This document shows positions 44,639 through 58,680 of a stretch of 64,000 nt of DNA, one piece after another. Where the stretch lies: assembly GCA_000611775.1 (NCBI GenBank), contig KK106981.1, forward strand, positions 4,714,927 to 4,778,926, in the 5' to 3' direction. Positions within the stretch are counted from its first letter, which is position 1. Every line of letters begins with the position of its first letter. Origin of the DNA: Umbilicaria muhlenbergii. Taxonomy: Eukaryota > Ascomycota > Lecanoromycetes > Umbilicariales > Umbilicariaceae. The notes under the pieces are model-generated. The model was given only the letters and a program-made list of their open reading frames with translations. It was not told where the DNA came from and did not search any database. A program made the position numbers and the translations under genes.

Positions 44639-47600
44639 AGTCTGATCCTCTTGTTTCACTTCATGTTGATGATCAGGTCTTCATGAAGGATCATCAACAG
44701 AATTTAAATTTTTCTTTCAATAAATGATAACAAAATCATAAGTTAATAAAGTCAACACTCATTAAACCTGTCTTCATAAGAGCTTATGAGTAATTATAAA
44801 GCTTCACAAGCTTGAATGATTTAATAACACTTCAATTGAATGAGTGAATCCTTCTAAATAGTGCTGTCAATGATGAAAACTCTCAACTATTATGAGCAGT
44901 TCTTCATCATGAGTTTCATACTTTCATTTCATGAGTATCATTTTTCATGAGAAATAAGCTGTAACTCTTCACTCATCAAGGTGCTTTTGTGAGAGAATGC
45001 CTGAGATCACATACTCTGAGGCATTCATTTCAAGCTGTATTAATAATGTGATGTTGAAATGCTACAGGAACAGAGCAGTAGTGAAAGCTTGCATAAAAAC
45101 TTTAAAAGCAGTCTGTGTCTTCAAAGACAGGAAGTCTGCCCTTCATGAGATCAACTTCTTGTTTAATTTTGCATTAAACCCTTTAGTGGTCTTCATGAAA
45201 GGTGCAGTGATATGTGAGAAGCCTGTATGAACCTTTGATAAAAGTTCATGAAGCTCAGAAATGTTTACACTTCATGCACACTTTCTGACTCTGATCAGTT
45301 GACAATGATGAATATGTAATTCATCTTCATTTCAACCCTTGTATCTGTGATAATGTATCTCAAGAAGGGCACACGCTTCACATTAAATAAGTATTTAAAA
45401 AGCTTTGTGAACAACTCTGTCATGAGCAGAGCTTTTAAAACAATCTGAACATGCTGTTCATGCTGACTCTCTTTCATTGAGTAAATCAGTATATCATTCA
45501 AGAATACAATCATGAAGATATTTAAATGTTCATGAAGGACTTCATGAATATAAGATTAAAAACTCACAGAAGCATTGATAAGCTCAAAAAGCATAATTAA
45601 ATATTCATACAGCTTGTATTTAGTATGAAAGGCTGTCTTTCACTCATCATTCTCATGTATGTGAATATGATAATAAGTGTTTTTGACATCAATCTTCATA
45701 AAGATCTGAGCATCACAGACATGATTCATGATCTCATTAATCAGTGATAAAGGATATCAGTTCTTTTAAGTAATAACATTTAACCTCTGATAATTCATGC
45801 AGAGCTGCAAGCCTTCATCATTCTTAAATGTAAAAAGCACTGATGCTTTCATGAAAGATCATGATGACTGAATAAATTTGTTCATGAGGTTGATATTTAA
45901 ATACTCCTGTAGTACAGTCAACTTCTTCATGAAAAGATTGTACATAAGATTAAAAGGTGATGTTGTTTTTTTTAACAGATTAATTGAGTGATTTTCTTTG
46001 TAATGAGGAGGCAGAGTTTCTGCTTAAGTTTTTAAAAAGACCTTCATGAGGCTCTTGTAAGCTTCAAGAATCAGATTCATGAAGTTTTTTAATTCATCAA
46101 GATTTATCACCTGCAATCTCTGCATCATGTAATTCACTTTAAGGTCTCTGAGTTTTCTCATGAGGCCTTTTATGATGATCTTTTTTAATAATGAAGTTGT
46201 TAAAAAGTCTTCTGCATCTGACCTTCACTGTACTGTAAGATTAATGAAATCAACCTTCAGATTATTCTGTTGTAATCATGATAATTCTAAGATTACTGAC
46301 ATCTTTAAGTCAGCAGAGGTAAAAGATTTATAAATTTATTTTCAAACTCTGAAAGAGTCCTGAACCTTTATTACTTCATGATAAACAGAATAAGTCCGCA
46401 AGGTATTTTCTTCAACATGATGAAACAGTAACATCTTAAAGATTGAAGATAAACCCTTCACAATATTCTTGTGAAGGAGATTGAGGTCATTAACATTATT
46501 AAAAACAGCTGAAAGTGATCTCTCTGCAAGGCATACTGTGAGTCATAATCATGTCTTCATCTTAAAAGATGCACTCTTCTCTGATCTTGACTTCACAGTG
46601 ATCTTCATGATAACCTCAGAGACTGTCATGACATGATTACTGTTGTTAATTAAACTGATTGACAGAGTTCTGTTCACAGTGTTGTCTGACTTCTTCTTAA
46701 GACAGTTCAGTTCCTTATGTTCATGCTTATCACAGTAGTTGCAGTCTTCATTAAAGAATGCTTCTCATGAGGGTTCTGAATCATGTAATGTAGTGATGAT
46801 AAATGTTGTAGATTTGTAATTCTTTTACTTTATGAAGTTCACAGAGGTGCTTCTGCTGAAGTCATTGTTCATGATTATTACTTATAAGTGAGTTTCAGTC
46901 CTGATGCTGAGATGAAGTTTCTTCATGAGTGTAATCAAATCTTCATGAGAGTTTGAAAACACAGAGTGTCCGTGAATCTTCTGCTTCATGACATGATTCA
47001 AGCCCTTGAAGAAGATCATTAACTGAATTTAATGATAATCCTTCACCTCATTTTTTATTTAAATCAGAAGTTCATCTGACTTGTGAAGATACTCATCATC
47101 AGATTCACTGTTTAACTTGTGACAATTCATTTAATTCATTCATGTGTTATACATCTGATTATCATGATTTTTTAAAAGAGACTTTAAAAAGTTCTTCTGA
47201 CTTTCTTAAGTATCTTTCAAGCCCTTTTCTTCATGATGTGTGACTCATCACTTCATAATTTTATAATTCAAATAGTGATCTGACTCTTCAAGGTGAAGCT
47301 TCACAGGAAGGTGCTCAATTTGATGTACATATTACTGAAAGTGAGGATAGTCCTTCATACAGTAAAGGTCTTCATCTTTGACTTACTTTTCATAGCAGGC
47401 GTGTTTTGAAGTTGAAGATAAATCTGATGTAAATTATTTATGAGTTTTAAGCTCAGCCTGCTTAGTACATTCCTTCTCACTCATGAGTTGAATCTTCACA
47501 AGTTGAATTTTGATATTCATCATGATGAACTCCTCAGAGAATGTAGAAGTGACGTGTCATGACTGAGAGTCAGAGATGATAAAATCATCATTAATTATTG

Positions 47601-47716
47601 CTTGTGAAGTTTCTGAAGTGATTTGTGAAACTGTTGTGAAGGCTGATTGAGGAGCTCATGAGTTTTTAATCATTCTTGTCAGACAGCATCCTTACAATGA
47701 ATTGAAGCAATAAAAC

Positions 47717-48171
47717 TGTAAGCATATTATCATGAGGTAATATCTTAACTAAGGAATTATGAAGTTATGTGACAATAATGACTTAAGCTTATAGTTGATG
47801 ATTCACAATAATATGATATTGCTAGTAGGTAGAGAATTATTGTTAAGAAAGAAAGTGAAACATGCTTTAATCTCATAATATATTCCTTCTGAAGTTAGCC
47901 TGCCTGAGGAAGATTTCATGAAGCAGTCATCTCAGTGAAGCTGCCTTCATGAGATGTTCATTGCTGAATCACATCTTCATGAGGTGTCATCAATGATGTT
48001 AACTTCTTTAATCACTTTCATAAAGTGCTAAGAGTGATGTTTATTAGCTGAGCTCCCTCATGAGATTGATTCATTAGTGAAAGTTACCTTCACAAGGTCA
48101 TGTCATTATTAAGTATAATCTTTCTTATTCTGAACTAGCATCTGATGAGTTTTGTACATTGAATGCTCACA
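47717..48171 (-). repeat. Family B LTR (5' LTR)
   Basis: 455 bp, the same length as the left LTR, with differences that are mainly transitions. It is followed on the right by TATTC, corresponding to TGTTC left of the element. Confidence 0.87.
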
Positions 48172-51100
48172 TATTCTCTCATTCTTATTTATTGAATAAG
48201 AGATATAATATCTCTTCTTGATTAATCTGTAAATAATTATTAAGATTGTGTTGAATCCTTCACTTTTAAATAACTTGATAATCAAGTTGAGTGAAATATC
48301 TTGTCATGAATAACTTAAAATTGAAAGTGATTTCAGAGCTCCTTGATACTGCTCATTCATGTTTTTTGTTTAGTGGCAAATGTGATAATTTCAAACAAAA
48401 TGACTGACTGTTCAATTCATTCAGGGTCAATAGTAGGATCATGTAAGTATTTTTAATGTTTTTTAATGTTTTATATATTCTGCAGCTGGTTGTTCATTTG
48501 CTTCTTAAATTAATCAGAGTCATAGCTCATTTTTATTTAAATTATTATTAACTTTCAAGATTCATACCTGTTTTTGATAAAACAGTCAGCCTTTGTTCTC
48601 AGTGCAGTCATTGAGAGAAATCTTTGTTGAATGTCTTGCTCTGATTCATAATAGGTTTTAAATTTCCTGACAGAAATCATCTGCTTTCACATAACAGGTA
48701 ATCAACTCATTTAAAGTTTCATTCAGAGTTTGTTCAGTTGATTCATTCAAAGCTTGTTCAACTGATTCATTCAAGGTTGATTTTAAAAGATAAGAAGCTT
48801 TTTCCTTTTGTTTAATAATGATGTATGAGTTTAAGCAGCAGCTCAGTAGCATGATTTAAGATTAATATTGTAATCACTCATCATCTTCATTCTTCTTTAA
48901 TCAGTTACTTGAGTGTTTAATGAGTGTGTTCACCTTTTTATTTTCTTTGCCTGTTTGATAGGTGATCACAAAGTTGAATTATGAGAAAAATTCAACTCAT
49001 CTGACTTGTCTGTGAGTCAGTTTCTTGATCATTATAAAGTACTTCAGAACTTTATGATTTGTTAAGATTTAAATCAGATCCTCTGTTTCTGCTAATTTAA
49101 CACATCATTCCTTTAAACTTTAAATGATGATCAACAATTCTTTGTCATAAATCTCATAATTGTATTCAGCTGATATGAGTTTCTTAGAGAAAAATATCAT
49201 TGAATGCATTAATTTTTAATCATCTTTCTGAGATAATACTCCTGTGAATATCAGATCAGATGAATCACATTTAAGATAACATGTTCAAATTCAGTCAAAG
49301 TGTTGTAATATTAACATGTTAATCAATCAGTTCTTTAGTTTACTAAAGGCTTGAAGACATTACATATTAAAGAATATGTTCTTGCTCATCAGTTTAATTA
49401 AGAGCTTTGTGATTTTGAAATATCTCTTTATGAATTGTCAGTAAAAGTTACAAAAATATAAGAATACTTGTAGCTGTTTCAGGTTAATCAGTATCTTTTA
49501 AGTCTTAATGATTGTGATCTTTTCAAGGTTCACTCAGATGTCATGATGTTTTATGATCAGTTTTAAGTATTAAGTTTTAATCTTGTGAAATTCACACTTC
49601 TTGATTTCAGTCTGTAAATTTGCCTTTCTCAGTCATTTCAGAATGATTCAGACATGAGTTCAGTGTTCAAATAAAGACTCTGAATAAATTAAGATATCAT
49701 TCAAATATGCTGTACAGCATGTGTTTAATAGATTGAATAATACATCATTAATAAAGTGCTGAAAGGTGACTAATCTGTTAGTGAGTCTGAAAGGCAAAAT
49801 CTTATATTTGTAAAAATCATGCCTTGTTTAAAAGGTTGTCAGGTCTTCAGATTCAGAATTCATTTATATGTGATGAAATGCCTGTTGTATATTGATCTTG
49901 ATGAAGTATTTTATCTTTAAAATCTGAGTCAGGGTTTCCTTAATTAAAGGTATTGAGTATCAGTCTTTCTTCATAATTGAATTCAGCTTTCAGTAATTAA
50001 TGCACAGTCATAAAGACTTGTCTTTCTTTCATATAAACAGAATCAGTGAGGCTACTGATGATTAACTGACTTTAATGAAACTCTTTTGCAAGTTATTTTC
50101 TATGTAGTTCTTCACTGCTACCAGTTCTTCATGTGACATATTGTAAAGAGGTGTATATTTAAACTTTTGCTCATCTTTTAAAACAATCTTGTGATCATAA
50201 AATCAATGCAGAGGGAGTTTATTTGCAGTCTTTTTAAAAAAGACATCAATCAGGTCATGATATTCTGAAGGAAAAATCACCTTGATATTTAATTCACTTG
50301 ACTTCAGTTCAGAGTTTAATGCTTTCTCAATCTGTTAAATAAAGATAATAAAGATTTCATTACTTTCCTTTATATTTAATGTGAACAGTGCTGTATTAAT
50401 CATCTTGATATTAACTGCATGTGAGGGGCTATTACCCTTTGATGCAGAGGCTGATTCAAGATTAATTTTTGTAATGAATTTCTTCAAGATCTGATAGGTT
50501 TTTAGTGATTCAATTCAGTCATTTGATTCAGGTTTCATCATTCAGTTGATTTGTTCATTCAGTTTCATTTATTTATTCATTCAGTTCAGTTTGTTCATTT
50601 AGTTCAGTTCATTGATTCAGTTTCATTCATTCATTCAGTGAGAAAACCACTACCTGATTCACAGAGTCAATTAAAATCCAGGTGTGATTCATTCAAAGAA
50701 GTTTTAATATAATGTTGAGATCTTTTATGTCTACAATCATCATGAGAGTGAATCACTGAGAATGACTGCAGACCTTCATAATTGAATAAATCATGTATAT
50801 AACTCATCTCACTGTCTTCTTCTGAAAATCATGTAAAGTTCAGGGCTTTGGCAATGATACTGCCTCAATTTCAGATCATTCAATCAGAGTCTTTGTCAGG
50901 TTAATATTAATGAATGCATATTCAGTTGACTCAGTATCAAGTAAGGCTTTGACTTATACCTTAACTTCATTCAGAGTGAGCTTGCAATTCACTTTGAATA
51001 ATGTTCAGGTGAACAGAATGTCTTTATTAATCATTAACATTAATATCATAAGAAGATTATCATCATTCTTTATCATGACTTTAATAAGGAAATGCCTTTT

Positions 51101-51754
51101 CCTGAATTTAACTCAGAATCAGAGTCAGAGTTGAATATGATTTATTATATTTAAAACATCATTCTTTCTTTATCTGTTGTTCTTTAATGATGTCTGAGTG
51201 TGACATTCAGTTCAGTATTCAGGGAACTGACTCAGTGATCATTCAAGTAGTCAATTTTAAGATCTTAATGAAATATTCAGTCCTTGTATGAGTTTAACTT
51301 GTGAAGAGAAGTGTCTGATTCAGTTGAAATCTGATAATCTTTTTTGCATCAAGCAGTTGTAAAGTTTGATTGATTCATTAACAGCACTTAATGAGTTTAT
51401 AAAGATCTTCAGGTCTGTCATCATCAATGTTTAATTATCATTGAATGATGTTATTCACCTTGTTCAGAAGTTCTCCTATTCAGTATAAATTAAGAAACTC
51501 ATTCAGTTCAGTAACATATCACTGAAAATCAGCTCAGAAGGATAAGAAGTTTTTAAATTCTTAATAAAGCTTGCAGAATTTATTAATAATGATATATTTT
51601 TAATCTGAGTCTTTGTAAATTCAAGTCAAATGCTTTAACAGTTTAATAATGTTCAAATAAGCTGTTCAGAATGCTGAATTCATTTAAAGCCTTATGTGCT
51701 TAATAGAGTCATCCTCAACTTTTGTTTTTATATATGTTATTTTCATCTGCTCAG

Positions 51755-51961
51755 TGTTACAGTTAGCTATTTCACTTTATAAGCAGGCTTAAAACTGTTG
51801 CAAGAGGTGAATTATTTGAACTTAAAAAAATACAAAGAAGAAAGCAGTCTTGTGAGTGCAGTCATGACATTAATATCAGAGTGTCAAGACACACTAGTCT
51901 CAATTTAATTTAATATCAGATAGTTCAATATTCATCAGTGTCAGTTGATCATGTCATAACA
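51755..51961 (-). repeat. Family A LTR (3' LTR of copy 2)
   Basis: 207 bp, TGTTACAG to CATAACA on the plus strand. It is followed by the C-run of the purine tract (read on the other strand), which marks the 3' side of the element. Confidence 0.88.
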
Positions 51962-54900
51962 TCACCCCCCTTCAGACAGAAGGACTGTTCTCAGTTTTCA
52001 TCTTAAACTTTTCATCTTGACTGCCTCTTGAATCCTCTATTGATCATCATGTTGTTTTTATTCATTGAGTTCAGCTCTTCACCTGACTTGTAAGCATTTA
52101 ATTAAACTTGTAACCTCCTCAGTGGCCTCACCTCATTCAGATAAGTGTCATGATAATCTTTTACCTTTTAAGATGACCTTATAAAGTCAACAGCATCATA
52201 TCATTCTGAGTTTAAATCATATCCCTCTCAAGTCACTTGATATTGCAGGATGTTGTTGCAGATTCAGCTTGTTAAAATTTTTTCACTGCATACTCAAGCT
52301 GATCATTAACTTCAGTCAACAGCTTCAGGTCCTGAATTTAATTCAACATTAAATCATTCATCACTTTCCTTAAATGATCAGCATGAAAGATGTTGTTCAT
52401 CTTCATGTATTCAAGTAACTTCAGAACATAGAAGTGATCTTTCATGCTGCAGATTCAGTAAAGACCTGCTGCTTAATGATTTAACTTTAAGTTAAGTCTT
52501 TCAGTGGTTCAATTCTTTCAAGTAACATAAACTCAGTCTTTAATGAAGAAGTTCAGTTTTCTTCAATGCTTATTTATTTGATCTGTCATTTTATTTTAAG
52601 CCTGTTTCAGGTTTTCCTTTGCTCATTTAACTGCATCATGAGTTTTAATAATGAAGGTCTGAGCTTCTTCTCTTGTCAGTTGCTCCCTTATGATGTTCAA
52701 GGATTATGTTCACCCTTTTTAATGAAAGTGTAGATGAGGGGTTTGTCTCAACTTTAACTTATAAAGTGACATGCCTGTGAACTCATGAGTGAGAACCGCT
52801 TGAGTGAAATTCATTATTAATAAAAGGTCTGATCAGTTGTTCTGAAAGTGATTCATGAAGGGGTGAAGCTGTTGATTGATGTATTAATTCAGTACCTCAG
52901 TGCTTTCATCTGTCTGTAAGTGATATGCTGTTGAAAGCTTTTGCTTTACCCTCACAAGCTTGCAGAGTTCATTCATGAATGTTGAGATGAACTGAGGCTC
53001 TTAATCTGATGTTGCTGTCTCAGGTGTCCTGTAGATTCTTCAGATGTACTCATAATATAATTATGCAACTTAAGCTGCTGTAACTGTCTTCTGACATGAC
53101 AGTGAGAAGGCCCTTTTTTTAAAGTGATCAACAACAACAAATATATTATTAAAGCCTTTCTTGTCCTGTGAGAAGAATTTAAAGTTGAATGAAATATGCT
53201 GTCAGCACTTATCTTCAATTAATAAAGAGTAAAGTAGGCCTGAGGTCTTGTCTTGAGGTACATGCATTCAACAGCATGTTCAACAGTTTAAAATAAAAAT
53301 TAAACAGTCATTTAACAGACCTGATCAGTAATACTGAATTAACAACAGCTTTGCCATTTTAATCTTGCTTGAGTGCATCATCACTGATGTTGAATGAGCT
53401 TCATTAATCAAATGAGTCTGCAAAGTGTCAACATTCAGCATCATGAGCTTCTTAAATCATGTAAGAAGGTTATTTTGAAGCTTTCAACCTCATTTCTTCT
53501 TTCTTGTCATCTGATGATACTGGTTCAGTGATTCATGAGAGTGATTGACTTGCAGAATTCAATTCATCAGCTGATAAGAATTCTCTGCCTGTTCAGTCTC
53601 ATTCAGTGAATCACTTTTGACATTCATTGAACCCTCACCTATTGTGATTATTATGCAATTAAGATTCAGAAACAGCTGTGTTCATGCAGTGATGTTCTTT
53701 TCTTTTTAAGTGATCAACTCATCATGTTTTCTTGTCAAGGCATCAACAATGATGTTGACTGTTTCTGAGCAGTAGGTAATCTTGAAGTTGTAGTTTATCA
53801 CAATATCAGCTCATTTAGCTTGTCATGAATTAAACAATCACTTGATGATAAAGTACTCTAGAGCATGATGATCTGTAATTGTAATAAAAGAGGCTGCTTA
53901 TAAATTTAATAACATGTCACATCATTCTTGAAAAGCTTTAACAACTGTTAACATCTCTCTGTCATGAATCTCATATCACATTTCCTCAGGTGACATTGTC
54001 TTTGAGAAGTAAATTACAAGTTTTCACTTGTCATCTTTTTATTGCTGAGTGAGTACTTCTGTAACAACTTCACTGCTGATGTCTGTCTTCATTTGAGTTT
54101 TCAAATAAAGTGAATAATGAGCTTAAATAACATCTGATAGCATCAGCTCTTTTGTCTTCTCAAAAGCTTAAATTTTCAGCTCTTCTAAGAGGTGTCAGGC
54201 CTCTTTTGTGATCAGCTTTGTCAACAGATGTACAACTTAACCTCATTTTTTTAATGAGCAACAATAAAAGTTGCAGAATCTCAGAAAGAACTGAATTTTC
54301 TTAATTAATTTCAATAACAATCAGTTTTTGATGACAGAAACTTTGTCTGAGTTCATTATAATATCTTCAATGCTGATGATGAAGCTCAGAAACTTGATAA
54401 ATTGAATATTAAACTCATTTTTCTTTATGTCTGCTTATAAGTCTGCTTTCTTAAGGTGTTGAAGTACCTTTTTAACTTGAGTGTCATGTTTCAACAGATC
54501 CTCTGAGTAAATTAAAATATTATTCACATAAGCTGTGCAGAAATCATTCAGGTAATTAAATAAAATGTTGTTGATATACCTCTGAAAGGAGGTGAGTTCA
54601 TTGTAAAAGCTGAAAGATAAAACCTTGTATTTGTAAGATCTGTACCTCATCTGAAAGGTGATTAAATTCTTGACAGACTTTTTCATCTGTATTCAGTAAA
54701 ACACCTGCTTAACATTTAGTTTAATAAAAACCTTTGCTTTAATCAGTCATGTTAAGGTCTTTTTAATTAAAGGCAAGAGGTATTTATTCTTCTTAATGAT
54801 TGCATTAAGTTTTTAATAATTAATACAAAAATGTCACCTCTCTTCAGGTTTCTTTGCAAAGAGAATTGATGACATGTAAAAAGCATCATTAAAGATTATG

Positions 54901-57765
54901 AAACTCTTTTTCAAGTGATCTTCAAGATAAGCCTTGATTAACTTTAACTGCTTCAGTGACATGCTGTATAAGAGACTTAAGGTCAGGTTGTTCTCATCTT
55001 TTAAGATGATATCATGATTCACTTTTTTCTTATGTAGAGGCAGCTGATCTGATGCTGCCTTGCTGAAAACCTTTACAAACTCTTAATACTGATGAGGTAA
55101 TTTTTCTTTTATTCTTTAATTTAGCTCTGTTTTATTCTGTAGCAGCAGACAGAGGTTCCTTTGATTTTTTATTAAATGATTAACCTCATGAATGTTAATG
55201 ATGTTAATAATCATCTCTTTTCTTTTAACATTGTGTAGAAAGTTTCTTGCTTTCAGAAGTATAATATTCACTCCTTGATAAAGAGGAGGTTTATGATTTT
55301 TTAATTTTTTTACATTTAATGAACTTTGACCTTCATTCATTAAATTACTCATGTGATTCATTAAACCTTTCTTTTTGTTCAGTTATTTTTTCATCTCATT
55401 GATGTTGATCTGCTGCTGAGCTCTTCATGTCTTTGATTGTGCTCATAACTGCAGGATTAACTTTTTAAGCAGTTTAATGAATCTTTTCTTTCACTCATTT
55501 AACCTTGTTGAATGTTCAGTATTCTCAGGGTCAGCTTTGTTAAACATTATTATGATTTCATTCCTTTCTGCTCTCCTTAAGATCTGAGTTGATGTTGCTG
55601 CCTCATGCAGATTATCACATTATTCAGTATCTGCTTAATGTTCTGATTTGACTTCTGATAGCTGTAATTCTCATCTTGATATCATTAAGTTCTTGCTTGC
55701 TTGATATTGAGCCTCCTCAGATCAAATCAGCTTTTAATTAAAGTAATTAATCAATACTTTAGTCTTCTTGAATCATTTTCTCTCAATCAAAACATCATGC
55801 CTGCTGATGTCACAAAATAAGAAGTGAGTAGGAATTTGTCTTCTGTCAATCACTAAATTTGCTGTAAATATTTTAAAGATCATCTCAACATTTCAATTAT
55901 TATATTCTGTTAAAAAAACTGATCTCTGTGCTGTCCTGATGTATAACTGCAGGTGCTTTTTCACAAATTTAAAGTGCTTCTTGTGAATGAAAGTCTTCTC
56001 AGCAACATCAGTGTCTAGCAGAGCTGTTACTCTTATGATTAAGTCATTAACTGCAAGTTGACAATCTCAGATTAATGATGACTTTTTTAAAATGTTTAAT
56101 ATTTTCATCTTGCTTATCTTTGCTCCTTCTGTTGACTTTAAGGTGAAGACTTCACTTAAAGTAGCCTGTTTTCTGAATCTGAATGATCAGAGTTTACAGC
56201 CTTTGCCTCAGCTTTCTTTAACTTATTAAAATAATTCCTCATCAGGTGTCCTTTCTTATTGCAGATGTAACAAGTTACATCAATTAATATTAATCTGATT
56301 GCTTCTCATGTAACAGCAGTGATTGTGATGATTATCTTTTTTTTAAATTTAAAAGTTGACTGCTTTCTCTGCAACTTTTATTAATTCTTTTATTCCTTGA
56401 TTCTTTCATCTGCTTTAACAAGATCTCTCATGAACTGTTGAGCCTTCTTATAATAAGTGTTAAATGACATGTCCTCATCAGTGACATAAATTTTCATTTG
56501 AACTTGAAGTGAGTTATATAACTTGTCATGAATTTCCTCTTTTCACTGATCTGTTGACATCTTCACTGAGTTCATCAGTTGTAGAAACTCTGACTGAAAC
56601 ATGTTAAAATTCTTAAGATAAGACATCTTGAACTTCTTCAGCTGCTTTCATGTCTTCAAGTGATGATCTGAATCCTTGAAGATGTTCTTCAAGTACTGAA
56701 TAATCTCTTTAACATAAATCTCTCTTCCTGACTGAGTCTTCAGTCATGAATAAAGGTGTTCAGCAGCCTTGCTGTTAATTCACATCTTGATGTAAATCAC
56801 TCTGACATGTTCAGCTTCATCTTGATCTGACTGATTGAATCAATCATCATTGATTAATAACTTACTCTTCATCTGATCATCTCATACTCAGAACATGAGC
56901 TTAAGATCATCATTCAAAATCAGTGAATTTGAAAACTTCACTGAACACTTCTTTGTTGTGTCACTCATGTTTAATTTAAGTGTGCCTTCTCTTGGCTGCT
57001 CTGCTTCAGAGTTGTTAAGTTATCAGGTTAACTTCAACACATTCTGTTTCAATTCTTATTTCTCAGTTGTTAACTTCTTTATTTGAGAGTTTTTCTGATT
57101 ATTCTGTTCTTTTAGATTTTGTATCTGTGCCTTGTATGAATCTCTCTGATTTAGCACTTTCAACATTAAATGACAGATGTTCTCTGAATCATGTGCTGCT
57201 CATCATTATAAGTTTTTAAGGGTCATCTCATCTTAAGAGTTCATCTTCATGATATTTATTATTTCTGATCTCTCATGATCATCTGACTGTCCTTCAGTCA
57301 AGGATAATTTTTCAGATTAAGAAGAGATCTCTTTCTCTTGATGTGATTTAATCATGATTTCTTCAGTGCTTCAAACACTTACTTTTAATGCTGAGATTAT
57401 TCAGTTCAGAACCTTGCTCTTTCAACTGCTTTTACTGCAGTTGTCTGTGCTTACAAATAAATCTTCAAGAGTGTTTACATGTTGCAGGACTTTTTATTTA
57501 TTATGATTACTTCTCACAATTACCTGTCATCATGACAGAGTACTTCTTAATTATTCATTGTTTACTTCTCACAGGACTTGAGAATTGATTGTTGATAATT
57601 AATTAATGAATTTAAAATGTTCTAGGAACCTTCTGATCACTCAGTAGATTATGAATTGAGATGTTTAATGATGTTGAGGAAGAATTTTCTCATCAACACA
57701 TGTGTTTATCTCAGCTGGTATTCTGTCATCTTCAGAGGTCAAAAAGAGTGTAGGTACTTTTTTAA

Positions 57766-57972
57766 TGTTACAGTTAATTATTTTACTTCATAAGCAGGCT
57801 TAAAACTGTTGCAAGAGGTGAATTATTTAAATTTAAAAAAATACAAAGAAGGAAGCAGTCTTGTGAGTGCAGTCATGACATAAATGTCAAAGTGTTAAGA
57901 CACATTAATCTCAATCTAGTTTAACATCAGGTAGTTCAATATCCATCAGTGTCAATTGATCATGTCATAACA
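57766..57972 (-). repeat. Family A LTR (5' LTR of copy 2)
   Basis: 207-bp partner of 51755-51961, followed directly by the target duplication CTCAG. Confidence 0.88.
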
Positions 57973-58522
57973 CTCAGTGAGGTATTATTTATTCATTATT
58001 AGTAAGTAGTTTCTGATCTTTACTACTCATTCATCATATTTTGAATAATCACTGAAGAACATCAGTAAATCAGGAAGCTTTAATAATCTTGATAATTTTT
58101 CAACTGTGAGTTGAGGAAAATTTAATTAAGGAGTGCTTATGACTGTGATTCTTTATTCAAGGTATATTATCACATCAGTTTATTTAATAACTTTTTTCTT
58201 CAGTTTCTTGTTCTTATTCTTCATTCTTTCATAATCTGCTTGTAGTTCTTCATGTGCCTTTATAATGATGTTGATTTCATTCAGGGACTGCTCATGATTG
58301 ATGATCAATTATTGAAGAGCAGTTATTACTTTAAAGAGATGTTCTTATAAAAGATTAATCAAAGTCTTTGCAGTCAGAGTGATCAGAATCTGATTAATCA
58401 AGTTTTCATTCAAGGTGAATTATTCATCATTCATAGAAGTCAACAAAAACTTCTTGATTCATGAGTAAACTTCACTACTGATTTCTCTGATCATCATGAC
58501 TGATTTTTAATTCAAGTTCAGG

Positions 58523-58622
58523 TTTTGATTTTAATTTTAATTTTAATTCTGATTTTAATTCTGATTCTGATTTTAATTTTGATTTTAATTTTAATTTTGA
58601 TTTTAATTCTGATTCTGATTTA
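58523..58622 (+). repeat. TTTTAATTCTGA-type hexanucleotide repeat
   Basis: About 100 bp of TTTTAA and TTCTGA hexamers in mixed order, in the gag-side piece of gypsy C. On the element's sense strand the units read as Ser-Glu and Leu-Lys pairs, suggesting an eroded acidic/Ser repeat. Confidence 0.75.
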
Positions 58623-58680
58623 TCTGACTTCAGTGTCAATTTGATTCAGAATTTATTCAGGATGCCTTGCAGCAGGAGAT

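Larger units (their letters stand above)
40853..48171 (-). mobile_element. Ty3/gypsy LTR retrotransposon fossil, family B
   Basis: A 7.3-kb element with 455-bp LTRs (40853-41307 and 47717-48171), inserted in the family C integrase. It is flanked by TGTTC and TATTC, a 5-bp target duplication with one difference. Oriented right to left: gag (about 46760-47560) with a CX2CX4HX4C knuckle near 46700-46750, reverse transcriptase (about 45250-46000), integrase (about 43300-44300) and a purine tract by the left LTR. Unusually, about 1.9 kb separates integrase from the 3' LTR and carries a reading on the opposite strand (separate entry). The word TCATGA is extremely frequent. Broken, with dozens of breaks; structurally full length. 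Confidence 0.86.
51755..57972 (-). mobile_element. Ty3/gypsy LTR retrotransposon fossil, family A copy 2
   Basis: A 6.2-kb sibling of the element at 30605, with 207-bp LTRs (51755-51961, 57766-57972) and a perfect 5-bp target duplication CTCAG (51750-51754, 57973-57977). It sits in the gag region of family C and runs right to left. Remnants are a gag knuckle near 56225-56275, reverse transcriptase (about 54430-55080), RNase H (about 53750-54300), integrase (about 52700-53500), a chromodomain-like segment (about 52130-52270) and a purine tract beside the 3' LTR. Much of it aligns to copy 1 with mostly transition differences. Broken, with dozens of breaks; structurally full length. Confidence 0.88.
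40240..58680 (-). mobile_element. Ty3/gypsy fossil, family C, split by families B and A
   Basis: Three pieces, 40240-40847, 48172-51754 and 57978-about 58680, total about 4.9 kb and read right to left as one element. The right piece and 51250-51754 hold a gag-like region, 49600-50200 reverse transcriptase, about 49000-49250 RNase H, and 48180-48650 with 40240-40847 the integrase, which family B interrupts. No LTR was recognised on either side; the left end is lost against foldback copy 2 and the right end fades into AT-rich sequence. Short internal repeats occur at about 48697-48785 and 50515-50640. Broken, with many breaks, and the oldest gypsy layer here because it hosts the others. Confidence 0.72.

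Noticed and set aside
44997-45230. Short plus-strand frame in gypsy B (77 codons)
   Set aside because: It lies opposite the pol region, has no recognisable domain, and fits a chance opening in AT-rich sequence.
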